A DNA stretch of 64,000 nucleotides from Cerasibacillus sp036516575. GTDB lineage: Bacteria; Bacillota; Bacilli; Bacillales; Amphibacillaceae. How positions within the stretch are numbered: position 1 is the stretch's first letter; each line of letters starts with the position of its first letter. The notes beneath the pieces are model-generated. The model had not been told where the DNA came from. It made no database searches and saw only the letters and a program-made list of their open reading frames with translations. This document shows, piece by piece, positions 1 through 8,173 of the stretch. The position numbers and the translations under genes are program-made. The stretch covers positions 1 to 64,000 of the forward strand of contig NZ_DATBTY010000024.1 of NCBI RefSeq assembly GCF_036516575.1, in the 5' to 3' direction.

Positions 1-89
1 CCCTCAGAGACGATGAGGTTGATAGGTCCGAGGTGGAAGCGTGGTGACACGTGGAGCTGACGGATACTAATTGATCGAGGATTTGACTA
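1..89 (+). rRNA. 23S ribosomal RNA, 3' end (partial)
   Basis: The first bases match the conserved 3' end of bacterial 23S rRNA: the GGTGACACGTGGAGCTGACG stretch followed by GATACTAATTGATCGAGGA. The rest of the gene lies upstream of the window. The exact mature end, near base 89, is estimated from the usual Bacillus end and could be a few bases off. Confidence 0.93.
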
Positions 90-159
90 GCTATTTAATT
101 GATGTCTAAGGTTTTCTTCTTATTTGGTTTTCAGGGTATAAAAATCTTGAAAAAAACAC

Positions 160-188
160 TTGCATTTTGTGAAAAAAGTGCGTATAAT
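160..188 (+). promoter_or_regulatory. Possible SigA promoter between 23S and 5S rRNA
   Basis: TTGCAT (160-165) and a perfect TATAAT (183-188) are separated by 17 bp, and the 5S gene begins about 26 bp downstream. rRNA operons are normally transcribed from promoters before 16S, so an internal promoter here is an inference from sequence only. Confidence 0.45.
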
Positions 189-213
189 AGATTTTGTCTT
201 TCAAATCATTCTG

Positions 214-329
214 TCTGGTGACGATGGCGAAGAGGTCACACCTGTTCCCATATCGAACACAGAAGTTAAGCTCTTCAGCGCCGATGGTAGTTGGGGCATA
301 GCCCCTGCAAGAGTAGGACGTTGCCAGGC
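214..329 (+). rRNA. rrf: 5S ribosomal RNA
   Basis: The segment has the typical Bacillus 5S sequence, including GCGAAGAGGTCACACC near the start, CGAACACAGAAGTTAAGCTC in the middle and a 3' end complementary to the 5' end. Its length of about 116 bases is normal. It closes the rRNA operon, with a terminator 10 bases downstream. Ends are set by the terminal helix and may be off by one or two bases. Confidence 0.95.
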
Positions 330-339
330 AATTAATTAA

Positions 340-377
340 GCGAGGTATACCAATAAATGGTATACCTCGCTTTTGTT
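340..377 (+). terminator. Rho-independent terminator of the rRNA operon
   Basis: A perfect 12-bp stem (GCGAGGTATACC at 340-351 with its complement at 359-370) encloses a 7-base loop and is followed by TTTTGTT. Confidence 0.93.
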
Positions 378-482
378 CTTTCTTGAGAAACTCTCCTTTA
401 TCCTCACTTTACTCCAAATCAATTCTCAATGTAACATGTTTTTCTTTCTATTTTTTTGTCAACAATAATATAAATGTAGATA

Positions 483-512
483 TTGGCAACTTCGTTTATA
501 TTGAAGTATAAT
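483..512 (+). promoter_or_regulatory. SigA promoter of the ctsR operon
   Basis: TTGGCA (483-488) and TATAAT (507-512) are 18 bp apart and lie directly upstream of a CtsR operator. Confidence 0.75.
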
Positions 513-520
513 AAAGATAA

Positions 521-537
521 AGTCAAAGATAGTCAAA
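521..537 (+). promoter_or_regulatory. CtsR operator (heptad direct repeat)
   Basis: AGTCAAA GAT AGTCAAA matches the known CtsR box consensus of two GGTCAAA-like heptads with a 3-bp spacer. It overlaps the expected transcription start of the ctsR operon, so CtsR should repress its own operon and clpC until heat or protein stress. Confidence 0.9.
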
Positions 538-601
538 GTCAGGTAACACGCCTATAATATCCTTGTTAAACGTGTTGTGATGATAGTGAGGAGGTGGCTA
601 C

Positions 602-1069
602 ATGAAGAATATCACAGATATTATTGAACAATATTTAAAAGAAATATTAGATAAAAAAGGCAAGAATGTCATTGAAATTAAGCGTAATGAAATAGCTGAT
701 CAATTTCAATGTGTACCTTCACAAATAAATTATGTTATCAATACACGTTTTACGACTGAAAAGGGTTATATGGTAGAAAGTAAGCGCGGTGGTGGTGGCT
801 ATATACGTATCATTAGAGTAAAGCATAAGGATGAAGCAGAATTAATTGATGAAATTATTCAAATGATAAATCCAAAAGTCAGCTTTCAGGCTGCGGTTGA
901 TGTAGTTGAACGCCTATTAGAAGAAGAAATGATTACAAGGCGTGAAGCAAAGATTATGATAAGTGCTTTAGACCGCGAAACATTAGCATTCAAGCTACCA
1001 TTACGGGATGAAGTAAGAGCGAGGATTTTTACTCAGATGCTGAATACATTAAAATACATGAAGCATTAA
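602..1069 (+). CDS. ctsR: Transcriptional repressor CtsR
   Basis: This 155-residue protein matches CtsR, the dimeric repressor of class III heat-shock genes (clp genes). The N-terminal winged helix is visible, with the conserved glycine-rich wing RGGGGYIRI at about residues 62-70; this wing is the known thermosensor and DNA contact. The ATG follows GAGGAGGTG at a good distance. It is the first gene of a four-gene operon with mcsA, mcsB and clpC and has its own operator 65 bp upstream, so autorepression is expected. McsB and ClpCP are known to remove or inactivate CtsR during stress. Confidence 0.97.
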   Translation: MKNITDIIEQYLKEILDKKGKNVIEIKRNEIADQFQCVPSQINYVINTRFTTEKGYMVESKRGGGGYIRIIRVKHKDEAELIDEIIQMINPKVSFQAAVDVVERLLEEEMITRREAKIMISALDRETLAFKLPLRDEVRARIFTQMLNTLKYMKH

Positions 1070-1099
1070 ATGTCAAGTTTATGAAAGGAGAGGTGTATA

Positions 1100-1645
1100 A
1101 TGAAATGTCAGCAATGCCAAAAACGACCAGCGACAGTACATTACACACATGTGATGAATGGAAAAAAAACAAATATACATGTTTGTGAAGTGTGTGCCAA
1201 AGAAAATGGTTATATGACTTATCCTGAAGAAGGGTTTTCTCTCCATGATTTATTAACCGGTTTATTTCATTTAGATACACCAAAAGTCGATTTACAAGGA
1301 CATCCTTTTCAACAGATTGAAGAAGTACGTTGTCCATCATGCGATATGACTTTTACAGAGTTTAAACGAATTGGTAAATTTGGTTGTGCTGAGTGTTACC
1401 ATACATTTTCCAACCGCTTAGATCCTATTTTCAGTAGGGTCCATAGTGGAAACACCCGCCACATTGGTAAAATTCCTAAGCGAAAAGGTGGCCATTTACA
1501 TTTAAAAAAACAACTTGAGGATTACCGTCAACAATTGAGAACCTTAATTGAAAATGAAGCATTTGAAAAGGCTGCTATCGTAAGGGATAACATTAAAGAA
1601 CTAGAACAGCAAATTCGAAATAAGGAAGCGGGTGATACACCATGA
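1100..1645 (+). CDS. mcsA: McsA, zinc-binding activator of the McsB arginine kinase
   Basis: A 181-residue protein with paired CxxC motifs: CQQC at residues 3-6, CEVC at 29-32, then CPSC and CAEC further on, as expected for the zinc-binding McsA. A C-terminal UVR-like helix pair with EAFEKAAIVRDNIKELE is present. In this family McsA activates McsB and modulates CtsR. The start follows AAAGGAGAGGTG. The stop overlaps the mcsB start by 4 bases, which points to translational coupling. Confidence 0.95.
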   Translation: MKCQQCQKRPATVHYTHVMNGKKTNIHVCEVCAKENGYMTYPEEGFSLHDLLTGLFHLDTPKVDLQGHPFQQIEEVRCPSCDMTFTEFKRIGKFGCAECYHTFSNRLDPIFSRVHSGNTRHIGKIPKRKGGHLHLKKQLEDYRQQLRTLIENEAFEKAAIVRDNIKELEQQIRNKEAGDTP

Positions 1646-2700
1646 GCTATGAACAGTTTATGGATCAAGCGATTAGTCCTTGGATGCTTGAGGACGGACC
1701 TGACCATGATATTGTTTTAAGTAGTCGAATTCGCTTAGCAAGAAATTTAGCAGATCACAAATTTCCAGTCATTGCGCCAAGTGAAGAACTAAACGATGTT
1801 AAGAACTTCTTTGAAAAAGAATATAATCAAGCATCGTTTGAAGGAAGTGGACCGCTCCAATTTGTGCCTGTTCAAGATTTAAGCACGATTGAGAAAATGG
1901 TTTTGGTTGAGAAGCATCTTATTAGTCCACTATTAACAAAGAAGTTTAACACTGCGGCATCACTTATTTCGCCAGATGAACAAATATCGATTATGATTAA
2001 TGAAGAAGATCATTTACGTATTCAGCTTTATTATTCAGGTTTTCAACTTCAAGATGCTCTTACTAAAGCATTTGAAGTTGATGATTGGATAGAGGATAAA
2101 GTGAATTACGCTTTTGATGAAAAAAGGGGATATTTAACAAGTTGTCCAACGAATGTTGGAACAGGCATGCGTGCTTCTGTTATGATGCATTTGCCAGCAC
2201 TTGTTATTACAAAACAACTGAACCGTATGATCCCTGCTATAAACCACTTAGGTGTCGTAGTAAGAGGGATATATGGTGAAGGCAGTGAAGCGCTTGGACA
2301 TTTATTTCAAATATCCAATCAAATTACACTTGGTAAATCAGAAAATAATATTATTGAGGATTTACAAGGGGTTGTTCGTCAATTAATCGAACACGAACGC
2401 CATGCACGCAATAAGCTGTTAAAGGAATTAGGAACAGGATTAGAAGATCGTATATTCCGTTCTTTAGGCGCATTAAAATATAGTAGGATTATGGATACAA
2501 AAGAAATGGCAACTCGCTTGTCACACGTTCGACTAGGTGTTGATTTAGAATTAATTAATTTACCACGCCATATCTTAACAGAATTAACCGTATTGACTCA
2601 ACCAGGTTTCTTACAATACCATACACAAAAAACATTAACGCCGAGAGAACGAGACGTATTACGGGCATCTGTCATTCGAGAAAAATTAGCAGATCTATAA
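1642..2700 (+). CDS. mcsB: Protein arginine kinase McsB
   Basis: 352 residues with the phosphagen-kinase fold signature SSRIRLARN near residue 30 and the catalytic-loop segment TSCPTNVGTG near residue 170. McsB phosphorylates arginines on CtsR and on damaged proteins, marking them for ClpC-ClpP degradation. The C-terminal RDVLRA motif is the known RDxxRA phosphoarginine allosteric site and is intact. The gene overlaps mcsA by 4 bases and is followed by clpC after about 40 bases. Confidence 0.97.
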   Translation: MSYEQFMDQAISPWMLEDGPDHDIVLSSRIRLARNLADHKFPVIAPSEELNDVKNFFEKEYNQASFEGSGPLQFVPVQDLSTIEKMVLVEKHLISPLLTKKFNTAASLISPDEQISIMINEEDHLRIQLYYSGFQLQDALTKAFEVDDWIEDKVNYAFDEKRGYLTSCPTNVGTGMRASVMMHLPALVITKQLNRMIPAINHLGVVVRGIYGEGSEALGHLFQISNQITLGKSENNIIEDLQGVVRQLIEHERHARNKLLKELGTGLEDRIFRSLGALKYSRIMDTKEMATRLSHVRLGVDLELINLPRHILTELTVLTQPGFLQYHTQKTLTPRERDVLRASVIREKLADL

Positions 2701-2738
2701 ACTAAGAATGTATACAAATTGATGGGAGGTTATACATG

Positions 2739-5165
2739 ATGATGTTTGGACGTTTTACAGAGAGAGCACAAAAGGTTTTAGCATTATCGCAGGAAGAAGC
2801 AGTTAAACTTGGACATAATAATATCGGTACCGAACATATCTTATTGGGACTTATTCGTGAAGGTAAAGGTATTGCTGCCAAAGCATTACAATCATTAGGT
2901 TTAGAAGTGGAAAAAATTCAAGAAGAAGTTCTGAAGTTAATTGGAAAAGGGAAACAGCCGATGCAGGCAATCCATTATACACCACGCGCAAAAAAGGTCG
3001 TCGAACTTTCTCAAGATGAATCACGTAAACTTGGACATTCTTATGTAGGAACGGAACATATTTTGTTAGGTCTTATTCGCGAGGGTGAGGGAGTAGCTGC
3101 AAGAGTTTTAAACAATTTAGGTGTAAGTTTGAATAAAGCAAGACAGCAAGTTCTACAGCTATTAGGCAGTAATGAAACAGAAGCTTCTAGACAAGGACGT
3201 GGACGTCAAAACCATGTGAGTACACCAACACTTGATTCATTGGCACGTGATTTAACTGAGAGTGCTAAAGAAGGTAAAGTGGATCCGGTTATTGGTCGAA
3301 GTAAAGAAATTGAACGGGTGATTCAAGTATTAAGCCGTAGGACAAAAAATAACCCTGTTCTAATCGGTGAGCCCGGTGTTGGAAAAACAGCTGTTGCCGA
3401 AGGGTTAGCTCAACAAATTGTAAATAATGAAGTCCCAGAGACGCTCCGTGATAAACGCGTGATGACATTAGATATGGGAACGGTTGTAGCTGGAACGAAG
3501 TATCGTGGAGAATTTGAAGATCGGTTGAAAAAAGTAATGGAAGAAATTCGCCAAGCAAATAACGTCATTTTATTTATTGATGAATTGCATACATTAATTG
3601 GCGCTGGTGGAGCAGAGGGAGCAATTGATGCTTCAAATATATTAAAGCCTTCTCTTGCTCGCGGTGAATTACAATGTATCGGTGCAACAACACTTGATGA
3701 ATATCGCAAATATATTGAGAAAGATGCAGCTCTAGAGCGACGCTTCCAGCCAATCCAGGTTGATGAACCAACGCCAGAAGAAACGGTACAAATTTTACAC
3801 GGTTTACGAGACCGCTATGAAGCACACCATCGTGTAACAATTACTGATGAGGCAATTGAGTCAGCGGTAAATCTATCCGACCGTTATATTACTGACCGCT
3901 TCCTACCAGACAAAGCGATTGATTTAATCGATGAAGCAGGTTCGAAGGTACGTCTCCGTTCTTATACGATACCACCTAGTTTAAAAGAATTGGAACAAAA
4001 GCTAGAGGAAGTACGTAAAGAGAAAGACGCAGCTGTACAAAGCCAAGAATTTGAAAAAGCTGCTTCATTACGTGACTCTGAACAGCGTTTACGTGAAGAA
4101 TTAGAAACAACTCGGGAAAAATGGAAGGAAAAACAAGGAAAAGAAGATTCAAAAGTGACCACTGAAGATATTGCCACCGTTGTTTCAAGTTGGACAGGAG
4201 TTCCGGTTGTTAGTATGACAAAAGATGAAACAGAGCGCCTACTTAATCTTGAGGAAATATTACACGGACGTGTCATTGGTCAAGAAGAAGCAGTGAAAGC
4301 GGTCGCCACTGCTATACGAAGAGCAAGAGCTGGGTTAAAAGATCCGAAGCGTCCGATTGGTTCATTTATCTTCTTAGGACCTACTGGTGTCGGTAAAACA
4401 GAATTAGCTCGTGCCTTAGCTGAAGCCATGTTTGAAGATGAGGATGCGATGATTCGGATTGATATGTCCGAGTATATGGAAAAACACGCCACATCCCGTT
4501 TAGTCGGTTCCCCACCAGGTTATGTTGGTTATGAAGAGGGTGGGCAATTAACAGAGAAAGTCCGCCGTAAACCTTATTCTGTTGTCCTGCTCGATGAGAT
4601 TGAAAAAGCTCATCCAGAAGTATTCAATATTTTATTACAAGTGTTAGAGGACGGGCGTTTAACAGACTCTAAAGGAAGACTAGTTGATTTTCGTAATACG
4701 GTTCTAATTATGACATCTAATGTTGGTGCGAGTGAGTTAGAACGAAATAAATATGTCGGTTTCACGCTAAACGATGATGGTCAGGAGTACAAAGATATGA
4801 AAGATAATGTACTCACCGCTTTGAAGAAAGCCTTTCGTCCAGAATTCTTAAACCGAATTGATGAAACAATTGTCTTCCATACACTCGAGAAAAAGCATAT
4901 GAAAGAAATTGCTAAATTAATGTTAAAACAATTACAAAAACGTTTAAAAGATCAAGATATCGAGTTTTCATTAACCGATAAAGCGGTTGAAAAAATTGCC
5001 GAAAAGGGTTTTCAACCAGAGTATGGTGCACGCCCGTTACGTCGAGCAATTCAAAAGAATATTGAAGACTTGCTATCTGAGGAATTATTAAAAGGAACAA
5101 TAGTTAAAGGAAGAAAGGTTAAAGTTGGCTTAAATAATAAAGGAGAATTTATCGTTCTTCCGTAA
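2739..5165 (+). CDS. clpC: ATP-dependent Clp protease ATPase subunit ClpC
   Basis: About 808 residues. Two N-terminal Clp repeats (residues 1-145) precede the first AAA+ domain (Walker A GEPGVGKT near 209), a middle domain with a UVR-like coiled coil near 420-470, and a second AAA+ domain (GPTGVGKT near 545). ClpC unfolds substrates, including phosphoarginine-tagged proteins, for ClpP and acts with adaptors such as McsB and MecA. Three ATG codons lie in a row at 2736, 2739 and 2742; 2739 gives the best spacing to GGGAGG. It ends the CtsR-controlled operon and is followed by a terminator. Confidence 0.97.
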   Translation: MMFGRFTERAQKVLALSQEEAVKLGHNNIGTEHILLGLIREGKGIAAKALQSLGLEVEKIQEEVLKLIGKGKQPMQAIHYTPRAKKVVELSQDESRKLGHSYVGTEHILLGLIREGEGVAARVLNNLGVSLNKARQQVLQLLGSNETEASRQGRGRQNHVSTPTLDSLARDLTESAKEGKVDPVIGRSKEIERVIQVLSRRTKNNPVLIGEPGVGKTAVAEGLAQQIVNNEVPETLRDKRVMTLDMGTVVAGTKYRGEFEDRLKKVMEEIRQANNVILFIDELHTLIGAGGAEGAIDASNILKPSLARGELQCIGATTLDEYRKYIEKDAALERRFQPIQVDEPTPEETVQILHGLRDRYEAHHRVTITDEAIESAVNLSDRYITDRFLPDKAIDLIDEAGSKVRLRSYTIPPSLKELEQKLEEVRKEKDAAVQSQEFEKAASLRDSEQRLREELETTREKWKEKQGKEDSKVTTEDIATVVSSWTGVPVVSMTKDETERLLNLEEILHGRVIGQEEAVKAVATAIRRARAGLKDPKRPIGSFIFLGPTGVGKTELARALAEAMFEDEDAMIRIDMSEYMEKHATSRLVGSPPGYVGYEEGGQLTEKVRRKPYSVVLLDEIEKAHPEVFNILLQVLEDGRLTDSKGRLVDFRNTVLIMTSNVGASELERNKYVGFTLNDDGQEYKDMKDNVLTALKKAFRPEFLNRIDETIVFHTLEKKHMKEIAKLMLKQLQKRLKDQDIEFSLTDKAVEKIAEKGFQPEYGARPLRRAIQKNIEDLLSEELLKGTIVKGRKVKVGLNNKGEFIVLP

Positions 5166-5182
5166 GAACAACTTTGATATTT

Positions 5183-5217
5183 AACAGCTGGAAGGATCAT
5201 TTCTTCTAGCTGTTTTT
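5183..5217 (+). terminator. Terminator after clpC
   Basis: AACAGCT (5183-5189) pairs with AGCTGTT, with an inner GAAG/CTTC extension, followed by TTTTTCC. It separates the CtsR operon from radA. Confidence 0.85.
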
Positions 5218-5373
5218 CCTATCTGTCTATAATTGTGGCATAAATATGTGACAAAGCAAAGGAAATGATAACTAATTGTAATTTCATGGTAAAGAAATTC
5301 GTATACAATAAAATTAGACGGGAAAGAGCGAAAAGTTATTTTGCTTTTTTGCCAGTGGAAGGGACCGAGTAAA

Positions 5374-6738
5374 TTGGCTAAAACAAAGACAAAGTATGTC
5401 TGTCAATCTTGTGGATATGAAACCCCGAGGTGGATGGGGAGATGCCCAGGCTGTTCGAATTGGAATACACTTGTTGAGGAAATTGAGAGGAAGACAAAAG
5501 CGAACCGCCCATCAACTGGATTGACTTCAGGAAAACCTGTCAAAATCACATCTATCGAATCACAAGAAGAACCACGCATCATGACTTCTATGAAAGAATT
5601 TAACCGCGTTTTAGGTGGAGGTGTTGTTCAAGGTTCGCTCGTTCTAATCGGTGGTGACCCAGGAATTGGAAAATCAACACTGCTCCTACAAATATCATCA
5701 CAACTTGCCGATCAACAATTACCGGTTTTATATATTTCTGGAGAGGAATCTACGCGCCAAACGAAGTTACGTGCTGATCGATTAGGTGTTGTTTCCGACT
5801 TGCTATATGTCTTAGCAGAAACAAATCTTTTTGATATTGCTAATCATATTGAACAATTAAAACCCTCTCTTGTTGTTGTTGATTCAATTCAGACAATCTA
5901 TAGAGATGAGGTGACAAGTGCACCAGGTAGTGTGTCACAAGTTAGAGAATGTACAAGTGAATTGATGCGTATTGCAAAGACAAATAATATCCCCATTTTC
6001 ATCGTCGGTCACGTGACTAAAGAAGGGGCGATTGCTGGTCCACGTATTTTAGAACATATGGTAGATACCGTCTTATATTTTGAAGGAGAAAGACATCATA
6101 CTTATCGGATTTTGCGCAGTGTTAAGAATCGCTTTGGGAGCACGCATGAAATGGGTATCTTTGAAATGAAGGAAGAAGGACTTCGTGAAGTGATGAATCC
6201 GTCAGAGATTTTCTTAGAAGAACGATCAAAAGGAGCTGCTGGATCAACTGTCGTTGCCTCGATGGAAGGCACACGTCCTGTTTTAGTGGAAATTCAAGCA
6301 CTTATTTCACCGACTAGCTTTGGAAACCCTCGTCGTATGGCTACAGGGATCGATTATAATCGTATACCACTATTAATGGCGGTATTAGAAAAACGCGTCG
6401 GACTCATGTTACAAAACCAAGATGCTTATGTGAAAGTAGCCGGTGGCGTTAAATTAGATGAGCCAGCCATTGATTTGGCGATAAGTGTAAGTATTGCATC
6501 AAGTTTTCGTAATCAACCGACTCGCCCAGATGATATTTTTATAGGAGAGGTTGGATTAACAGGCGAGGTGAGACGTGTATCTAGAATAGAACAACGGGTA
6601 CAGGAAGCGGCTAAATTAGGGTTTAAACGAGTTATATGTCCACAAAAAAATATAGACGGATGGACCTTACCAAAAACAATTGAAGTCATTGGTGTGAACA
6701 CTGTTCAAGAAGCATTGAATGTCGGATTACACCGATAA
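5374..6738 (+). CDS. radA: DNA repair protein RadA
   Basis: 454 residues from a TTG start, chosen because GGAAGGGA lies 9 bases upstream and the protein then begins like known RadA (LAKTKTKYVCQSCG). A C4 zinc motif (CxxC with a second CxxC) sits at residues 10-27. A RecA-like core has Walker A GGDPGIGKST near 93 and the KNRFGS motif typical of RadA, followed by a Lon-protease-like domain. RadA is a helicase that helps branch migration in recombinational repair. It is separated from clpC by a terminator. In most Bacillus genomes disA follows; here yacL follows instead. Confidence 0.96.
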   Translation: MAKTKTKYVCQSCGYETPRWMGRCPGCSNWNTLVEEIERKTKANRPSTGLTSGKPVKITSIESQEEPRIMTSMKEFNRVLGGGVVQGSLVLIGGDPGIGKSTLLLQISSQLADQQLPVLYISGEESTRQTKLRADRLGVVSDLLYVLAETNLFDIANHIEQLKPSLVVVDSIQTIYRDEVTSAPGSVSQVRECTSELMRIAKTNNIPIFIVGHVTKEGAIAGPRILEHMVDTVLYFEGERHHTYRILRSVKNRFGSTHEMGIFEMKEEGLREVMNPSEIFLEERSKGAAGSTVVASMEGTRPVLVEIQALISPTSFGNPRRMATGIDYNRIPLLMAVLEKRVGLMLQNQDAYVKVAGGVKLDEPAIDLAISVSIASSFRNQPTRPDDIFIGEVGLTGEVRRVSRIEQRVQEAAKLGFKRVICPQKNIDGWTLPKTIEVIGVNTVQEALNVGLHR

Positions 6739-6798
6739 ACAAACACATCGACATTGACATTGAATTAAATCTATGATAAAGTTTATTGTTTTACTAAA

Positions 6799-6827
6799 TT
6801 GAATCTTTTTCAAGGCTATGCTATGAT
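6799..6827 (+). promoter_or_regulatory. SigA promoter upstream of yacL
   Basis: TTGAAT (6799-6804), a 17-bp spacer and TATGAT (6822-6827), with an extended -10 TG at 6819-6820. A second possible -35 (TTGACA, 6754-6759) lies further upstream but has a poorer -10. Confidence 0.7.
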
Positions 6828-6912
6828 TTTAATGAAATCATATATGGAATTTTAAGATAACGGTTATTTTTTTAAGAGTTGAGGCAATAATAGAAATAGG
6901 AGGTGAAGTATC

Positions 6913-8007
6913 ATGTTGCAAAGGATTGTTCATTTGTTTTTTTTGATTACAGGTGCAACAATGGGTTATTTGTATATACCTGAAATTATTATTTTACTAG
7001 GTATTACTGATATTGGTTGGTTACATTCTAGTTATTTTGGATTAATTGCCGGTGCGATTATTTTCTTCCTCATTTCATACTTCATTACCGATTATATTGT
7101 TGGTTTTTTGAAATGGGTAGAAGAAGCACTTATTAAGGTGCCACTTGGTGATTTGGCATTTGGAACACTTGGATTAATCGTTGGTTTAGTTGTCGCCTAT
7201 TTGATTAATATTACGATTCAAGACATTAAGATACGCGTTGTTTCTCAAGTTGTTCCACTATTTATCATGATCATTCTCGGTTATCTTGGCTTTCAGGTTG
7301 GTTTTCGAAGACGTGAAGAATTTCTACAACTATTAGCAACAAAAAAAGATCGGGAAAAAAAGCGTCAGACATCAGAAGAGCAAGTTAAAAGAGAATATCA
7401 GAAACCAAAAATACTAGATACAAGTGTTATTATTGATGGTCGGATTGCTGATATTTGTCAAACCGAATTTTTAGAAGGAACTCTTGTCATCCCACAATTT
7501 GTACTTGGTGAGCTACAACATATCGCTGATTCTTCCGACGTATTAAAACGCAATCGTGGACGTAGAGGTTTAGACGTCTTGAATCGTATCCAGAAAGAGC
7601 TACCAATAGAAGTTAAAATTTACGAAGGTGACTTTGAAGATATTCCTGAAGTTGATAGCAAGTTAATCAAGTTGGCTAAGGTGATTGATGGAACAGTTGT
7701 CACAAATGATTTTAACTTGAATAAGGTCTGTGATCTACAAGGCGTACGGGTGCTAAATATAAACGATCTGGCAAATGCAGTAAAGCCAGTCGTTCTCCCT
7801 GGAGAGGAATTGGCAGTCCAAGTGATTAAAGATGGGAAAGAACATAATCAAGGCATCGCTTACTTAGACGATGGAACAATGATTGTTGTTGAAGAAGGGA
7901 TGCGCTACATCGGTAAGAAAATCGAAGTCATTATTACAAGTGTTCTTCAAACATCAGCCGGTCGTATGATCTTTGCTAAGCCAAAACTACTTGAAAAAGC
8001 ATTATAA
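6913..8007 (+). CDS. PIN/TRAM domain membrane protein (YacL family)
   Basis: 364 residues. Four hydrophobic segments in the first 125 residues (about 5-25, 33-55, 75-100 and 108-125) anchor the protein in the membrane. A PIN nuclease-like domain follows, with acidic residues in ILDTSVIIDGRIAD and VVTNDFNLN. A C-terminal TRAM domain (about residues 295-355) suggests RNA binding. The exact function is not established for the family. The start follows AGGAGGTGAAG. It corresponds to B. subtilis YacL, which lies after disA; here disA is absent, and ispD-ispF, normally next, are absent too. Confidence 0.9.
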   Translation: MLQRIVHLFFLITGATMGYLYIPEIIILLGITDIGWLHSSYFGLIAGAIIFFLISYFITDYIVGFLKWVEEALIKVPLGDLAFGTLGLIVGLVVAYLINITIQDIKIRVVSQVVPLFIMIILGYLGFQVGFRRREEFLQLLATKKDREKKRQTSEEQVKREYQKPKILDTSVIIDGRIADICQTEFLEGTLVIPQFVLGELQHIADSSDVLKRNRGRRGLDVLNRIQKELPIEVKIYEGDFEDIPEVDSKLIKLAKVIDGTVVTNDFNLNKVCDLQGVRVLNINDLANAVKPVVLPGEELAVQVIKDGKEHNQGIAYLDDGTMIVVEEGMRYIGKKIEVIITSVLQTSAGRMIFAKPKLLEKAL

Positions 8008-8041
8008 AAAAGGTATAACATTATATAAGATGTATAGAAAT

Positions 8042-8075
8042 AAAAAGTGATAACAGTAATTGTTATCGCTTTTTG
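8042..8075 (+). terminator. Terminator after yacL
   Basis: AAAAAGTGATAACA pairs with TGTTATCGCTTTTT (one G-U pair) around a 5-base loop. The stem itself ends in a T-run, so it may work in both directions. Confidence 0.8.
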
Positions 8076-8173
8076 TTATACTTATATAGGACACTTTTAA
8101 AGTGTGAATAACTTCGTGGTTTTCGTTGTCACACATGTATTGAACTTATTTATTTTTAGGAAGGGGTACCACC

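Noticed and set aside
3289..4492. Several minus-strand frames of 70-104 codons inside clpC
   Set aside because: They are antisense shadows of a conserved gene, with no ribosome binding sites and no recognisable sequence.
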